Assembly: GCA_946885735.1 (NCBI GenBank)
Contig: CAMPGW010000001.1
Span: 1-64,000, forward strand
Reading direction: 5' to 3'
DNA length: 64,000 bases
Source of the DNA: an uncultured Gammaproteobacteria bacterium
GTDB taxonomy: Bacteria > Pseudomonadota > Gammaproteobacteria > Xanthomonadales > Xanthomonadaceae
The notes under the pieces are model-generated. The model made no database searches and was not told the origin of the DNA. It saw nothing but the letters and a program-made list of their open reading frames with translations. A program made the position numbers and the translations under genes. Shown in pieces: positions 55,640 to 64,000 of the stretch (the stretch's first letter is position 1; every line of letters begins with the position of its first letter).

Positions 55640-55672
55640 CCCGATGCTCTCCAGTGCCTGGTCGAGGGGTGC

Positions 55673-56341
55673 TCAGGATAACGCGACCGGCCGTGCGTCG
55701 CGGCGCCACCAGCGTATGCGCACCAGCCAGAACAGCAGGGTCAGCACCACCGCAAGTACAGGCAGGTAATGCCAGCCGTTGTCCCGCACGAAGGCCGGCA
55801 GGAACTTGGCCTGTCCGAAGAAGAACGACGAGGTCGCGATCCAGAGCGCCAGGATCATCCGCCACAGGTGGCGGAACAACCGCGCCGGTCCCGCGATGTG
55901 CCCGCGCCGAAGCAGGCGCAGGTCACCGAGCGCGCCCAGGATGCCGAAGCTTCCGAACACCAGGATCGGCGCGGCGGGCAACTGGTCGATCAGGCCGTCG
56001 GGACTGGCCGCCGCCATCGCGCCGAACACCAGCCCGCTGCAGCCGATGGCGATGGCCGCCAGCATCAGCGCAATCAGGCGTCCCCGCGCCTCGCCGACGG
56101 TCTGCTTCACCGTGAGGTAACCGGTGGCGACCAGGTAGCAACACAGCAGGCCGATGACGAGCGTTCCGCGATTCGGCCGTTCCACCACTGCCAGCAGCGA
56201 GCCGAGTCCGGCCATCGCGAGCATCGCGACGGTGAACACGCGGCCCGACCGGCGGTGCAGGTGGCTGCCCTTGCGCGTGTACAGGGCGATGAAGCCGGCC
56301 AACAGCGCGAACAGGCCGGCGAGGATATGGATGTCTTTCAT
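55673..56341 (-). CDS. DUF2306-like integral membrane protein
   Basis: A 222-residue inner-membrane protein with seven predicted helices, starting MKDIHILAGLFALLAGFIALYTRKGSHLHRRSGRVFTVAMLAMAG. The glycine-rich first helix followed by KG..HR.SGR is typical of DUF2306-like proteins. LFRHLWRMILALWIATSSFFFGQ has a conserved-looking HLWRM segment with a histidine and arginine in the membrane boundary. Function unknown. It is divergent from the LytS-like kinase, with 154 bases between the start codons. Confidence 0.75.
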   Translation of the reverse strand: MKDIHILAGLFALLAGFIALYTRKGSHLHRRSGRVFTVAMLAMAGLGSLLAVVERPNRGTLVIGLLCCYLVATGYLTVKQTVGEARGRLIALMLAAIAIGCSGLVFGAMAAASPDGLIDQLPAAPILVFGSFGILGALGDLRLLRRGHIAGPARLFRHLWRMILALWIATSSFFFGQAKFLPAFVRDNGWHYLPVLAVVLTLLFWLVRIRWWRRDARPVALS

Positions 56342-56481
56342 GGACGGGTCCGACGACAGGCGTGGGGTCGACTCTTGCCCTTGGGCGCGCGCTGTGGAAG
56401 ACGCAGGGCGGCGCGCGACGCCCCCGGATGGACGAACGACGGCCGGCGCCGACGAAATGCCGGAGCCACCCGCCGCCAGTC

Positions 56482-56489
56482 GCTATGAT
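56482..56489 (+). promoter_or_regulatory. Extended -10 GCTATGAT of the LytS-like kinase (leaderless start likely)
   Basis: TATGAT ends at 56489 and the ATG follows at 56496 after CGCGCC. Transcription should begin at the start codon itself, with no room for a ribosome binding site. Same geometry as before maeB. Confidence 0.45.
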
Positions 56490-56495
56490 CGCGCC

Positions 56496-57566
56496 ATGCC
56501 CCTTGCGCAGCCCCCGCCCGAAATCGCGCCGCTGCTTGGCTGGCGACGGCTGCGCACCACCTTGCTGGTGGTGCTGGGCGTGTTCGTGCTCGCCTTGGCG
56601 GGCTGGACCGGAAGCGCGACGGTGCTGGCCGCGCGCCTGCTCATGGTCGGCCTGATCCTGCTGATGGTGTTCGGCTTGCTCGAGCGTTGGCCGCGTCGAC
56701 TGCCCGGCTGGGCGGAACGCTGGGCATTGCAGATGGCCGGGGTCGCCGTCGCGGTGCCGTTTGCGCTGATCGTCGCCTACGTTTTCACTTCGCAGGGCTA
56801 CAGCCTGCCGTTCTGGAAGGACGGGCAACGCCAGGCCGGATTCGCGATGCTGTTGCTCTTGTGCCTGCTGGTGGCGCCCTGGGCCGCTGCCGCTGCATTG
56901 CTGCGACAGATCACCGGCCGCGCGCGCACGCAGGCTCTGGCTTTCCAGCTCGAACGCAGCGAGCTCGAGCGCCGCGCCGTCGAGGGTCGACTGCGCCTGC
57001 TGCAGGCGCAGGTCGAGCCGCACTTCCTGTTCAACACCCTGGCCAACGTGCGCGAACTGGTGGAGTCGGGATCGCCGCGCGCGGCCGAGGTGCTCGCCAG
57101 CCTGGTGGCCTACCTGCGCGCCGCCGTTCCGCGGCTGCACGCACCGGCCAGTTCGCTGGGCCAGGAGCTGGACCTGGTGCGGGCCTACCTGGAGGTCATG
57201 CACATGCGTATGCCCGATCGCCTGCAGTTCGTCGTGCTGGCCGATGAGGCGGCACGTGTCATGCCGTGCCCGGCCATGGCGGTGCTGACCCTGGTCGAGA
57301 ACGCGGTGCGCCACGGCATCGATCCAAGCGAGGAGGGTGGTCGCATCGAGGTGCGGGCCGAGCTGCGCGCCGGCCGCCTGCGCGTGCAAGTGCTCGACAC
57401 CGGCCGTGGCCTGCACGATGGCGGCGAGGGGCTCGGCACTGGCCTGGCGACCCTGCGCGAGCGCCTGCACCTGCTACATGGCGACGCGGCGTCCTTGTGC
57501 CTGTCGCCGGTGCAGCCGCACGGCGTGTTGGCCGAAATCGACCTGCCTGCGGCGGCGCCGGCGTGA
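56496..57566 (+). CDS. LytS-type sensor histidine kinase
   Basis: A 356-residue membrane kinase. Four hydrophobic segments fill residues about 20-145 (LLVVLGVFVLALAGW, LLMVGLILLMVFGLL, MAGVAVAVPFALIVAYVF, AMLLLLCLLVAPWAAAAALL). The His_kinase domain has RLRLLQAQVEPHFLFNTLANVRELV, with the phosphorylated histidine in EPHFLFNTL. The ATPase part has LTLVENAVRHGI and DTGRGLHDGGEGLGTGLATLRERL. It overlaps the LytTR regulator gene by four bases (GTGA), giving a classical LytS/LytR pair. The signal sensed is unknown. Confidence 0.9.
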   Translation: MPLAQPPPEIAPLLGWRRLRTTLLVVLGVFVLALAGWTGSATVLAARLLMVGLILLMVFGLLERWPRRLPGWAERWALQMAGVAVAVPFALIVAYVFTSQGYSLPFWKDGQRQAGFAMLLLLCLLVAPWAAAAALLRQITGRARTQALAFQLERSELERRAVEGRLRLLQAQVEPHFLFNTLANVRELVESGSPRAAEVLASLVAYLRAAVPRLHAPASSLGQELDLVRAYLEVMHMRMPDRLQFVVLADEAARVMPCPAMAVLTLVENAVRHGIDPSEEGGRIEVRAELRAGRLRVQVLDTGRGLHDGGEGLGTGLATLRERLHLLHGDAASLCLSPVQPHGVLAEIDLPAAAPA

Positions 57567-58360
57567 GCCTGGAACGCCCTACCGCGCTGATCGCCGATGA
57601 CGAACCATTGTTGCGCAGTGCGCTCGCGCGGCAATTGGCGCGGGCCTGGCCGGCCCTGCAGGTGGTCGCGCAGGCGCGCAACGGACGCGAGGCGGTGGAG
57701 CAGTTCGAGGCCCTGGGTCCGGACGTCTGCTTCCTGGACGTGAAGATGCCGGGACTGTCGGGCGTGGACGCCGCCCGCTTCATCGGCGGGCGCGCCCACC
57801 TCGTGTTCGTCACCGCCTTCGACCAATACGCGGTGGAGGCCTTCGCGCGTGGCGCGCTCGACTACCTGGTCAAGCCAGTCGAAGCCGCGCGCCTGGACGA
57901 GACCGTCGCCCGGCTGCAGCTACGGCTGCGCGAGGCGGCGCCGGCCGCGGGCACCGACGCCCTGGTCGAAGCGCTGGTCCGCGCGCTGGCCCGCGCGCTG
58001 GGCCGCGGAGCGCCCGAACCTGGCTTGCGCTGGCTACGCGCCTCGGTAGGCAGCGCGGTGCGGCTGATCCCGGTCGAGGAAATCGCCTTCCTGCGTTCGG
58101 ACGAGAAGTACACGCGCATCGCGTGGAAGGGCGATGGAGGACGGGCCTCCGAGGCCCTGGTGCGCACGCCGTTGAAGGATCTGCTGGCCCAGCTCGATCC
58201 CAACCGGTTCGCGCAGGTGCACCGGGCGGTGGTCGTCAACCTGTCTGCCATCGATCGGATCGTGCGGGGCGAGAACGAGACCGCGCAGCTCCACCTCAAG
58301 GGCCGCGACGAGACGCTGCCGGTAAGTCGGCGCTACTCGCACTTGTTCAAGGCCGAGTAG
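57563..58360 (+). CDS. LytTR-type response regulator
   Basis: A 265-residue regulator starting at GTG within the kinase stop codon. The receiver domain (about 8-120) has ADDE acidic residues, phosphoacceptor D59 in CFLDVKMPG, the threonine in VFVTAFD and lysine in YLVKPV. The C-terminal LytTR domain (about 165-260) shows RLIPVEEIAFLRSDEKYTRI, LKDLLAQLDPNRFAQVHRAVVVNLSAIDRI and ETLPVSRRYSHLF. It should bind DNA at direct repeats; no target was identified nearby. Confidence 0.92.
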   Translation: MSLERPTALIADDEPLLRSALARQLARAWPALQVVAQARNGREAVEQFEALGPDVCFLDVKMPGLSGVDAARFIGGRAHLVFVTAFDQYAVEAFARGALDYLVKPVEAARLDETVARLQLRLREAAPAAGTDALVEALVRALARALGRGAPEPGLRWLRASVGSAVRLIPVEEIAFLRSDEKYTRIAWKGDGGRASEALVRTPLKDLLAQLDPNRFAQVHRAVVVNLSAIDRIVRGENETAQLHLKGRDETLPVSRRYSHLFKAE

Positions 58361-58364
58361 GCTT

Positions 58365-58381
58365 GGCGGCGTGTGGCCGCC
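58365..58381. terminator. Stem-loop between the LytTR regulator and the EAL protein gene
   Basis: GGCGGC (58365-58370) pairs with GCCGCC (58376-58381) around GTGTG, five bases after the regulator stop and 21 bases past the convergent EAL gene stop. No T-tract. Confidence 0.45.
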
Positions 58382-58402
58382 GATGCTCCCAAGCGGCGCG
58401 CG

Positions 58403-61400
58403 TCACTCCGCGCCGCCGGCCGGCTCGGCCAGCAGCAGCGCCAGCATCGCCGCCGCGGGGACAGGCTTGCTGAAGAGGTAGCCCTGGCCCTCGTCGCAGT
58501 CGAGGTTGAGCAGCATGCGCGCCTGTTCCTCGGTTTCCACGCCTTCGGCGACCACTTTCAACTTGAGCGCGTGCGCCAGCGCGATGATCGAGGACACCAG
58601 CACGTGGCCGACCGGGCCCGAGGTCATGTCGGTCACGAAGGCGCGGTCGATCTTCAGCGAGGTGATCGGCAGGCGGGCGATGTAGGACAGCGACGAGTAA
58701 CCGGTGCCGAAGTCGTCCACCGCGATGTTCACGCCCAGGTCGCGGATTTCGCGGAGCATGCCGATCTTGCGATCCACGTCGTGCATGATCACGCTCTCGG
58801 TGATCTCCAGCTCCAGCATCGCGGCCTCGGCCGGCGTGGCGAACAGCCCGGCGATCCGCGCGGCGAATTCGGGCTGGTTGAGCTGCAGCGGCGAGACGTT
58901 CACCGCTACGCGCACCGGCGCCGCGCCGGCCGCGCGCCAGTCCCGCAGGTCGGCGAGCGCCCGGCGCAGCGCCCACTTGCCGACGATGCTGATCAGGCCG
59001 GTGTCCTCGAGCACGGGGATGAAACGCATCGGCGGCACCAGCCCGCGCTCCGGATCCTGCCAGCGGATCAGCGCCTCGATGCCGCAGATGCGCCGATCCG
59101 ACAGCCGCAGCTTGGGCTGGTAGTGCAGCACGAACTCCTCGCGCTCGATGGCGCCGCGCAGGCGCGATTCCAGCGCCATCGCTTCGTTCGCGCTGTCGTT
59201 CATGTCCGGCGCGTAGAACACGTGGGGTTCGACGGCAGCGCGCGCGCGCCTCAGCGCGGACTCGGCGTTGCGCAGCAAGGCTTCCGGATCGTCGCCGTCG
59301 CCCGGATGCACGGCCGCGCCGATCCGGCAGCCCATGCGGATCTCCTCGCCGCCGATATGGAAAGGCGCATCGAAGCAGCGGCCGGCAAGCTGCTCGAAAT
59401 CGCGCACCAGTTCCGTGGGGGTGCGGCGATCCGCCAGCTGCAGCGCGAACAGATCGGGACCGAGCCGGCCTGCGCAGGGATCGATCTCGCGCAGGCGGGT
59501 CGCCACCTGCATCAGCAGCTCGTCGCCGGCGCGGCGACCCAGGGTTTCGTTGATGCGGCGGAAGCGCACCAGGTCGAGCAGGGCGACGCAGACCAGGTTC
59601 TCGCCACGCTCGCGTTCGGGCAGCTGCTGCGCCAGCAACTCGCTGAACAGGGCGCGGTTGGGCAGGCCCGTGAGCGGGTCGTGGTGGGCCAGGTAGCGGA
59701 TCCGGTCGGCCTTGATCAGGCGATCGAGGGCGAAGGAGATGTCGTCGGCCAGGCCCTGCAACAGTTGCGTCTCCTCGCCGTCGAAGAATCCCACCGTCGG
59801 CGAGTGGATCGACAGCGCGCCCACCGTCTTGCCTTCCGCCACCAGCGGGAACAGCGCGAACGCGAAGGAGCCGCTCGCCACCAGCTTGGCGCGCAGCGCC
59901 ACCCGCGGATCGTTGCCGACGTCGTTGCTGACCACCGGCTGGTGGCCGCCGAGCGCGCGCTTGATCAGCCCGCCGGCACCGCTCTGCGCGTCGGTGAGCC
60001 GATCCTGCAGGTCCTGGAAGTAGGCCTCGTCGCCGCCGTCCCAGGCCATGATGCGGATGGGATGGATGCCTTCGTCCACCAGCCCGATCCAGGCCTTGCT
60101 GAAGCGCCCGGTCTCCACCAGGATCCGGCAGGCCTGGCGGAACAGTTCGTCGCGGTCGCCCGCGCGCACGATCAGGCTGTTGATCGCGCTGAGCACCGCG
60201 TACACCCGGTTGAGCCGGCGGATCTTGTCCTCGCTCACGCGCTGCTCGGTGACGTCCTGCAGGGTGTTGAAGGTGCGCAGGCCGCCTTCGTCCACGGAAC
60301 GCTGGGGCAGCAGCTCGAGGATGTGGCGGATGTATCGCCAGTCGGATCCGCGCCTGACGCGGTAGGTGAAGTCGAGGCGCCGGCGCAGGCTGCGTGCCTC
60401 GGCCGAGACGGCGTTGACGCGTGCCCGGTCGTCCGGGTGCACCAGCGCGAGCCATTGGTCCACGTGCGAGGGCAGGGCTTCCGGCGGCAGCCCCAGCAGG
60501 TCGGCGAGCGACTCGGAGCGGCTCTCGATGTGGCGGTTCTCGTCGATGATCGCGTGCGCCATCCTCGCCACGTCCTGGGCGCGCCGCAGGCCGGCTTCGC
60601 TGGCCTGCAACGCAAGCTCGGCATGGCGCCGCTCGGTCACGTCGCGGATGAAGGCAGTGAACAGCTGGCCCTGCGAGGTCTCGATGCGCGAGATGTTGGC
60701 CTCGATCGGGAATTCGGTGCCGTCGGCACGCAGGGCGGCCACCTCGCGCTGACCCATGGGCCGCGCCGCGCCACCCTCGCGGGCGAAAGCCAGCATGTGC
60801 CGGTCGTGCAGGTCGCGCGAGCGGGTAGGGATGAAGTCGTTGAGCGAGCGCCCCAGCGCCTGGCCGGGATCGCAGCCGAACATGCGGCCAGCCGCGGGAT
60901 TGAACAGGACGATCCGGCGGCGCTCGTCCACCGCGATGATCGCGTCCATCGCCGAATCCACCAGGCCCGAGAGCCGCGCCTGCGATTCGGCCAGGCCCTC
61001 GTGGGTGCGCTCGAGTTCGAGGCCCTTTTCCTCCAGCTTGCGGATCAGCACCTCGTTGTACTGCTTCATCAACGGCTGTGGCTCGTGCACGGCCGGCGCC
61101 GGCGGCGGCGCGCCCGCCTGCCGCGAGTTCGCTGCCGACACGACCGCCCCGATCAGCCGGCTGGTCGGCGCGGGCTTGTGCACGTAGGCATCGGCGCCCA
61201 GCGATTCGGCGAGTTCGCGGTCGCCGGGCGAGTTGTAGGTACTGGTGTAGAGCACGAAGGGCAGGTGGACGAGGCGGGCGTCGCTGCGCACTTCCATGCA
61301 CAGGCGGTAGCCGTCCATGCGTGGCATCAGGATGTCGGAGATCACGCCGTCCACCGGCTCGCGGCCGAGGATCTCCAGCGCCTCCACGCCGTCGGCGGCG

Positions 61401-61486
61401 GCGACCACCTGGTGGCCCTCGCCCTCGAGCTGCGCGCGCAGCAGCTTCAGGTTGAGGTCGTGGTCGTCGACGATCAGCAGCTTCAT
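58403..61486 (-). CDS. REC-PAS-PAS-GAF-GGDEF-EAL protein, probable cyclic di-GMP phosphodiesterase
   Basis: A 1027-residue cytoplasmic signalling protein. The receiver domain starts [20 protein letters not shown] with phosphoacceptor in ISDILMPRMDGY. Two PAS domains and a GAF-like domain follow (to about 590). The GGDEF domain opens DPLTGLPNRALF but its catalytic loop reads GRLGPDLFAL, so it should not make cyclic di-GMP. The EAL domain is intact: IEALIRWQDP, VNVSPLQL, LEITES, DDFGTGYSSLSY, LKIDRAFV and VVAEGVETEEQ. It should hydrolyse cyclic di-GMP, with the degenerate GGDEF perhaps binding GTP. Start ATG 61486 overlaps the upstream receiver gene by four bases. Confidence 0.9.
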   Translation of the reverse strand: MKLLIVDDHDLNLKLLRAQLEGEGHQVVAAADGVEALEILGREPVDGVISDILMPRMDGYRLCMEVRSDARLVHLPFVLYTSTYNSPGDRELAESLGADAYVHKPAPTSRLIGAVVSAANSRQAGAPPPAPAVHEPQPLMKQYNEVLIRKLEEKGLELERTHEGLAESQARLSGLVDSAMDAIIAVDERRRIVLFNPAAGRMFGCDPGQALGRSLNDFIPTRSRDLHDRHMLAFAREGGAARPMGQREVAALRADGTEFPIEANISRIETSQGQLFTAFIRDVTERRHAELALQASEAGLRRAQDVARMAHAIIDENRHIESRSESLADLLGLPPEALPSHVDQWLALVHPDDRARVNAVSAEARSLRRRLDFTYRVRRGSDWRYIRHILELLPQRSVDEGGLRTFNTLQDVTEQRVSEDKIRRLNRVYAVLSAINSLIVRAGDRDELFRQACRILVETGRFSKAWIGLVDEGIHPIRIMAWDGGDEAYFQDLQDRLTDAQSGAGGLIKRALGGHQPVVSNDVGNDPRVALRAKLVASGSFAFALFPLVAEGKTVGALSIHSPTVGFFDGEETQLLQGLADDISFALDRLIKADRIRYLAHHDPLTGLPNRALFSELLAQQLPERERGENLVCVALLDLVRFRRINETLGRRAGDELLMQVATRLREIDPCAGRLGPDLFALQLADRRTPTELVRDFEQLAGRCFDAPFHIGGEEIRMGCRIGAAVHPGDGDDPEALLRNAESALRRARAAVEPHVFYAPDMNDSANEAMALESRLRGAIEREEFVLHYQPKLRLSDRRICGIEALIRWQDPERGLVPPMRFIPVLEDTGLISIVGKWALRRALADLRDWRAAGAAPVRVAVNVSPLQLNQPEFAARIAGLFATPAEAAMLELEITESVIMHDVDRKIGMLREIRDLGVNIAVDDFGTGYSSLSYIARLPITSLKIDRAFVTDMTSGPVGHVLVSSIIALAHALKLKVVAEGVETEEQARMLLNLDCDEGQGYLFSKPVPAAAMLALLLAEPAGGAE

Positions 61487-61863
61487 GCCGGTCGTCCCGA
61501 AGCCAGGAAGGCCTCGACCTGGGCGGGGAAGCGCCGTGTGTCGATGGGTTTGGTGATGTAGCCGTCGCAACCGGCGGCGAAGGCCTTCTCCTGGTCGCCC
61601 TTCATGGCGAAAGCCGAGAGCGCGACGATCGGCGTACCGGCGAACTCGGCCGTGGCCTTGAGCCGGCGCGTGAGCTCGAGTCCGTCCATGCCCGGCAGCG
61701 CGATGTCCATCAGGATCAGGTCGGGGCGCAGGCTTTGCAGCAGCATCAGGGCCTCATCGGCGTCGGCGGCCTGGGACACGGCGTGGCCCTCGAAAGCCAA
61801 TACCTCGGTGGCGAGCTTCAGGTTGGTGGCGTTGTCGTCCACGATCAGGATGCGCGCGCTCAC
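61483..61863 (-). CDS. Single-domain response regulator (DivK-like)
   Basis: A 126-residue receiver without output domain: [20 protein letters not shown], phosphoacceptor in [25 protein letters not shown] and YITKPID. It starts at GTG inside the stop codon of the histidine kinase gene and ends within the start of the EAL gene (ATGA). It is therefore placed to pass phosphate from the kinase onward or to act as a phosphate sink. Confidence 0.9.
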   Translation of the reverse strand: MSARILIVDDNATNLKLATEVLAFEGHAVSQAADADEALMLLQSLRPDLILMDIALPGMDGLELTRRLKATAEFAGTPIVALSAFAMKGDQEKAFAAGCDGYITKPIDTRRFPAQVEAFLASGRPA

Positions 61864-63353
61864 GAGGGCAGTTCCTGCGGCGGCAGGCGCACGGTGAACA
61901 CGCTGCCCTTCCCCGACTCGCTGTCCACCGAGATGGATCCGCCCTGGAACTCGACCAGCTTGCGCGTCAGTGCCAGGCCCAGGCCGGTGCCCTCGTGCCG
62001 GCGCGCGCTGCCCGCATCGAGCTGGGTGAACTCGTGGAAGATGCGGTCCAGGTCGGTCGCGGCGATGCCGACGCCGTTGTCGCGCACCACCAGCTGCAGG
62101 CGTTCGTCCTCCAGCCGGGTGGCCTCCACCGCGATCGCGCCGCCCGGGTCGGTGAACTTGGCGGCGTTCGAGAGCAGGTTGTAGAGCACCTGCTTGAACT
62201 TGTGCGGGTCCAGCACGATGGACTCCGCCTGCGTCGACACCGAAACTTCCACCCGGATCGACTTCTTCTTGGTCATCGGCGACACCACGGCACAGATCTC
62301 GCGGATCGCCTTCCCGACCTCGAGTCGCTCCGGGTACAGCACCATCTTGCCGGCCTCGACCTTGGACAGGTCCAGCACGTCGTTGATCAGCTGCAGCAGG
62401 TGCTCGCCGCTGCGCAGGATGTCATTGAGGAACTCGCGCTGGCGCGGGTTCAGCGGGCCGGCCTTCTCGTCCACCAGCAACTCGGAGAAGCCGATGATGC
62501 CGTTGAGCGGGGTACGCAGCTCGTGCGACATGTTGGCCAGGAACTCGCTCTTCATGCGGCTGGCGCGGTGCAGGCGCTGCTCGATGCGCTTGCGCTCGGT
62601 GATGTCGCGAATCGCACTCGAGACGAGGGTGCCTTCCTCGGTCTCCAGCGGGCTCAGGCTGATCTCGATCGGGAACTCCGAGCCGTCGGAGCGCAGGCCG
62701 TACAACTCCAGCCCGGCGCCCATCGGTCGCACCCGCGGATCGGAGAAGAAACCGTCGCGCTGGCCCGGATGGCGGTGGCGGAAGCGCTCGGGCAGCAGCA
62801 TCTCGATCTTCGACCCGATCATCCGCTCGCGCGGGTAGCCGAACAGTTGCTCGGCCTGCGTGTTGACGATGACGATGTCGCCGGGGTGGTTGACGATGAT
62901 GATGGCGTCGGGCGCCGACTCCAGCAGGCCGCGGAACTTCTGCTCGGCCTTCTTGCGGTCGCCGATGTCGCGGATGGCGCTCATCACCAGCGTGCCGGCT
63001 TCGGCCTCCAGCGGGCTGAGGCTGATCTCGACCGGGAACTCGGACCCGTCGCGGCGGCGGCCGAACAACTCGATGCCCCGCCCCATGGCGCGCGGGCCGG
63101 GCTTGGCGAAGTATCCCGAGCGATGGCCCACGTGGGCGCCGCGACTGGCCTGGGGCAGCAGCACTTCGACCAGCTGGCCCCGCAGCTCGCCACTGGCGTA
63201 GCCGAACAGGTGCTCGGCCTGGGCGTTGCACACGACGATGCGGCCATCGCGGTTGACCATCACGATGCCGTCGGGCACGGACTCGAGCAGGTCGCGGAAT
63301 CGCGCCTCGACCAGCCTTGCCTCTTCGCGGACCGACTCGTCCAGCTCGTTCAA
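61860..63353 (-). CDS. Soluble PAS-PAS sensor histidine kinase
   Basis: A 497-residue kinase without membrane helices. Two closely similar PAS domains (about 14-130 and 140-260) each contain LLES.PD.I..VN, a QAE.LFGY segment and [11 protein letters not shown], so they arose by duplication. The HisKA site is [19 protein letters not shown] and the ATPase has [31 protein letters not shown] and [12 protein letters not shown]. The start is a TTG at 63353 with GGGAG five bases before it; no in-frame ATG lies nearby. It heads an operon with a DivK-like receiver and an EAL protein, a probable phosphorelay to cyclic di-GMP. Confidence 0.92.
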   Translation of the reverse strand: MNELDESVREEARLVEARFRDLLESVPDGIVMVNRDGRIVVCNAQAEHLFGYASGELRGQLVEVLLPQASRGAHVGHRSGYFAKPGPRAMGRGIELFGRRRDGSEFPVEISLSPLEAEAGTLVMSAIRDIGDRKKAEQKFRGLLESAPDAIIIVNHPGDIVIVNTQAEQLFGYPRERMIGSKIEMLLPERFRHRHPGQRDGFFSDPRVRPMGAGLELYGLRSDGSEFPIEISLSPLETEEGTLVSSAIRDITERKRIEQRLHRASRMKSEFLANMSHELRTPLNGIIGFSELLVDEKAGPLNPRQREFLNDILRSGEHLLQLINDVLDLSKVEAGKMVLYPERLEVGKAIREICAVVSPMTKKKSIRVEVSVSTQAESIVLDPHKFKQVLYNLLSNAAKFTDPGGAIAVEATRLEDERLQLVVRDNGVGIAATDLDRIFHEFTQLDAGSARRHEGTGLGLALTRKLVEFQGGSISVDSESGKGSVFTVRLPPQELPS

Positions 63354-63481
63354 TTCATCTCCCGGGCACGCGGCCCCAGCCTCGTCTCCCGAGTGTCACC
63401 CGGAAGTCGTGGGCGGTCACCCCCGCCGGGTCGCATCCTTGCGCCGGTTCGCACTTCTCGTGGATGAGACACCCGATTCGG

Positions 63482-64000
63482 TCATTTCCCGGGCTGTGTC
63501 TTTGCGTCGATGGCCTGCCGCTGCTCGCGCAGCGAGGAGCCCGAGCGGTGGAAGCGCGGCGCTTCCACGTCCGCGGCGCGGCGGGCCGTGCGCTTGCGAC
63601 TGCTGGTGACGCGTCCGTCGCTGGACTGCGCCCCGGCGGTGAGGATGCGGCCGAAGGTCGCGCCCACGGTGCGCTCGTCGTCGTCGAAGTCACCGTGGTG
63701 GGTCGCTTCGGAGGCGTGGTGCGATCCCATCGGCTCGCCGTTGGGGGCGAGCACCAGGTCGGCGCCGAGCACCTTGAGCTCCTCGCGGAGCTCGCGGGTG
63801 AGGAACTTCTCCATCCCCAGGATCGGTACGCCGTCGCGGAACAGCGGGATGCGCGCCTTGGCCTCGAAGGCGTTCGACACCATGTACAGCAGCGACTTGT
63901 TGTAGATGCGCGCGCAGTGGTCGTCGCGTTCGATGTCGTCGCGCAGCGCGAACAGCGCGAACTTGCCGATTGCCTTGCGCTTGATCGCCGGCAGGTAGTA
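63482..64000 (-). CDS. Partial gene of unknown function (5' end outside the window)
   Basis: An open frame enters from beyond position 64000 and ends at 63482; at least 172 residues are visible. The text begins YYLPAIKRKAIGKFALFALRD, then HCARIYNKSLLYMVSNAFEAKARIPLFRDGVPILGMEKFL, LKVLGADLVLAPNG and SHHASEATHHGDFDDDERTVGATF, followed by a basic, probably disordered tail. The histidine- and aspartate-rich SEATHHGDFDDD stretch looks conserved, as in the C-terminal end of hydrolase-like proteins, but I do not recognise the family. A 128-base space separates it from the histidine kinase on the same strand. Confidence 0.6.
   Translation of the reverse strand, partial: YYLPAIKRKAIGKFALFALRDDIERDDHCARIYNKSLLYMVSNAFEAKARIPLFRDGVPILGMEKFLTRELREELKVLGADLVLAPNGEPMGSHHASEATHHGDFDDDERTVGATFGRILTAGAQSSDGRVTSSRKRTARRAADVEAPRFHRSGSSLREQRQAIDAKTQPGK

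Noticed and set aside
58403..61486. Bifunctional cyclase and phosphodiesterase
   Set aside because: The GGDEF loop is GPDLF, lacking the residues for GTP catalysis; only the EAL half is predicted active.

Overview
The window is a GC-rich stretch of bacterial chromosome. It most resembles Gammaproteobacteria of the Xanthomonadales/Lysobacterales type. The reasons are an aceE-type homodimeric pyruvate dehydrogenase E1, a fused MaeB malic enzyme, several Ser/Thr kinases joined to FlgO/TolB-like and TPR regions, a DUF6090 remnant, and recurrent GCTAnnnT-like extended -10 motifs with very short leaders. This placement is inference from gene content; no rRNA or tRNA gene was recognised.

Positions 1-17.9 kb are mostly housekeeping and envelope genes: maeB, an S41 peptidase, a VOC protein, a DUF4349 lipoprotein, an exported amidohydrolase, a four-gene archaic chaperone-usher (spore coat U) pilus operon, a MASE1-PAS-GGDEF diguanylate cyclase, a ferritin-like DUF2383 protein, an EreA/ChaN-like exported protein and aceE. 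The leader of the pilus operon (10675-10764, minus strand) has the sequence and pairing of a cyclic di-GMP-I (GEMM-I) riboswitch, and the diguanylate cyclase lies directly upstream.

Positions 17.9-23.4 kb form an AT-richer accessory island that starts 22 bases after the aceE stop codon. It encodes an SMC/Rad50-like ABC ATPase with two CxxC motifs, a small winged-helix-like protein, a PD-(D/E)XK nuclease-like protein and a DNA methyltransferase, all overlapping or nearly so. A small protein with a C-terminal membrane helix follows. The ATPase, small middle protein and nuclease resemble the layout of ABC-three-component/Lamassu-type defence. A linked methyltransferase is unexpected there, so this is the best candidate in the window for an undescribed system. 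A decayed DUF6090 gene follows the island.

Positions 24-44 kb carry three paralogous membrane Ser/Thr kinases (all minus strand), a GlxA-type regulator divergent from a TTC38-like gene, a secreted protein paired with a trypsin-like protease, a HAD phosphatase, an RcnB-domain protein with Asp-rich repeats, a Crp/Fnr regulator, and a GntR(YtrA)-ABC transporter-acyltransferase operon with a clear operator.

Positions 43.4-58.4 kb hold an ABC ATPase with a permease-M1 peptidase fusion, an M16 peptidase, a 45-residue metallothionein-like gene, an orphan contractile-tail sheath protein, an M64 peptidase, a zinc alcohol dehydrogenase, small membrane and STAS-like genes, and a LytS/LytTR two-component pair. 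The window ends with a minus-strand signalling operon (PAS histidine kinase, single-domain receiver, REC-PAS-GGDEF-EAL) and the 3' part of an unidentified gene. Cyclic di-GMP is a recurring theme: one cyclase, one riboswitch and one probable phosphodiesterase.

A structural regularity is that convergent gene pairs end in stem-loops, and three of these contain both stop codons.
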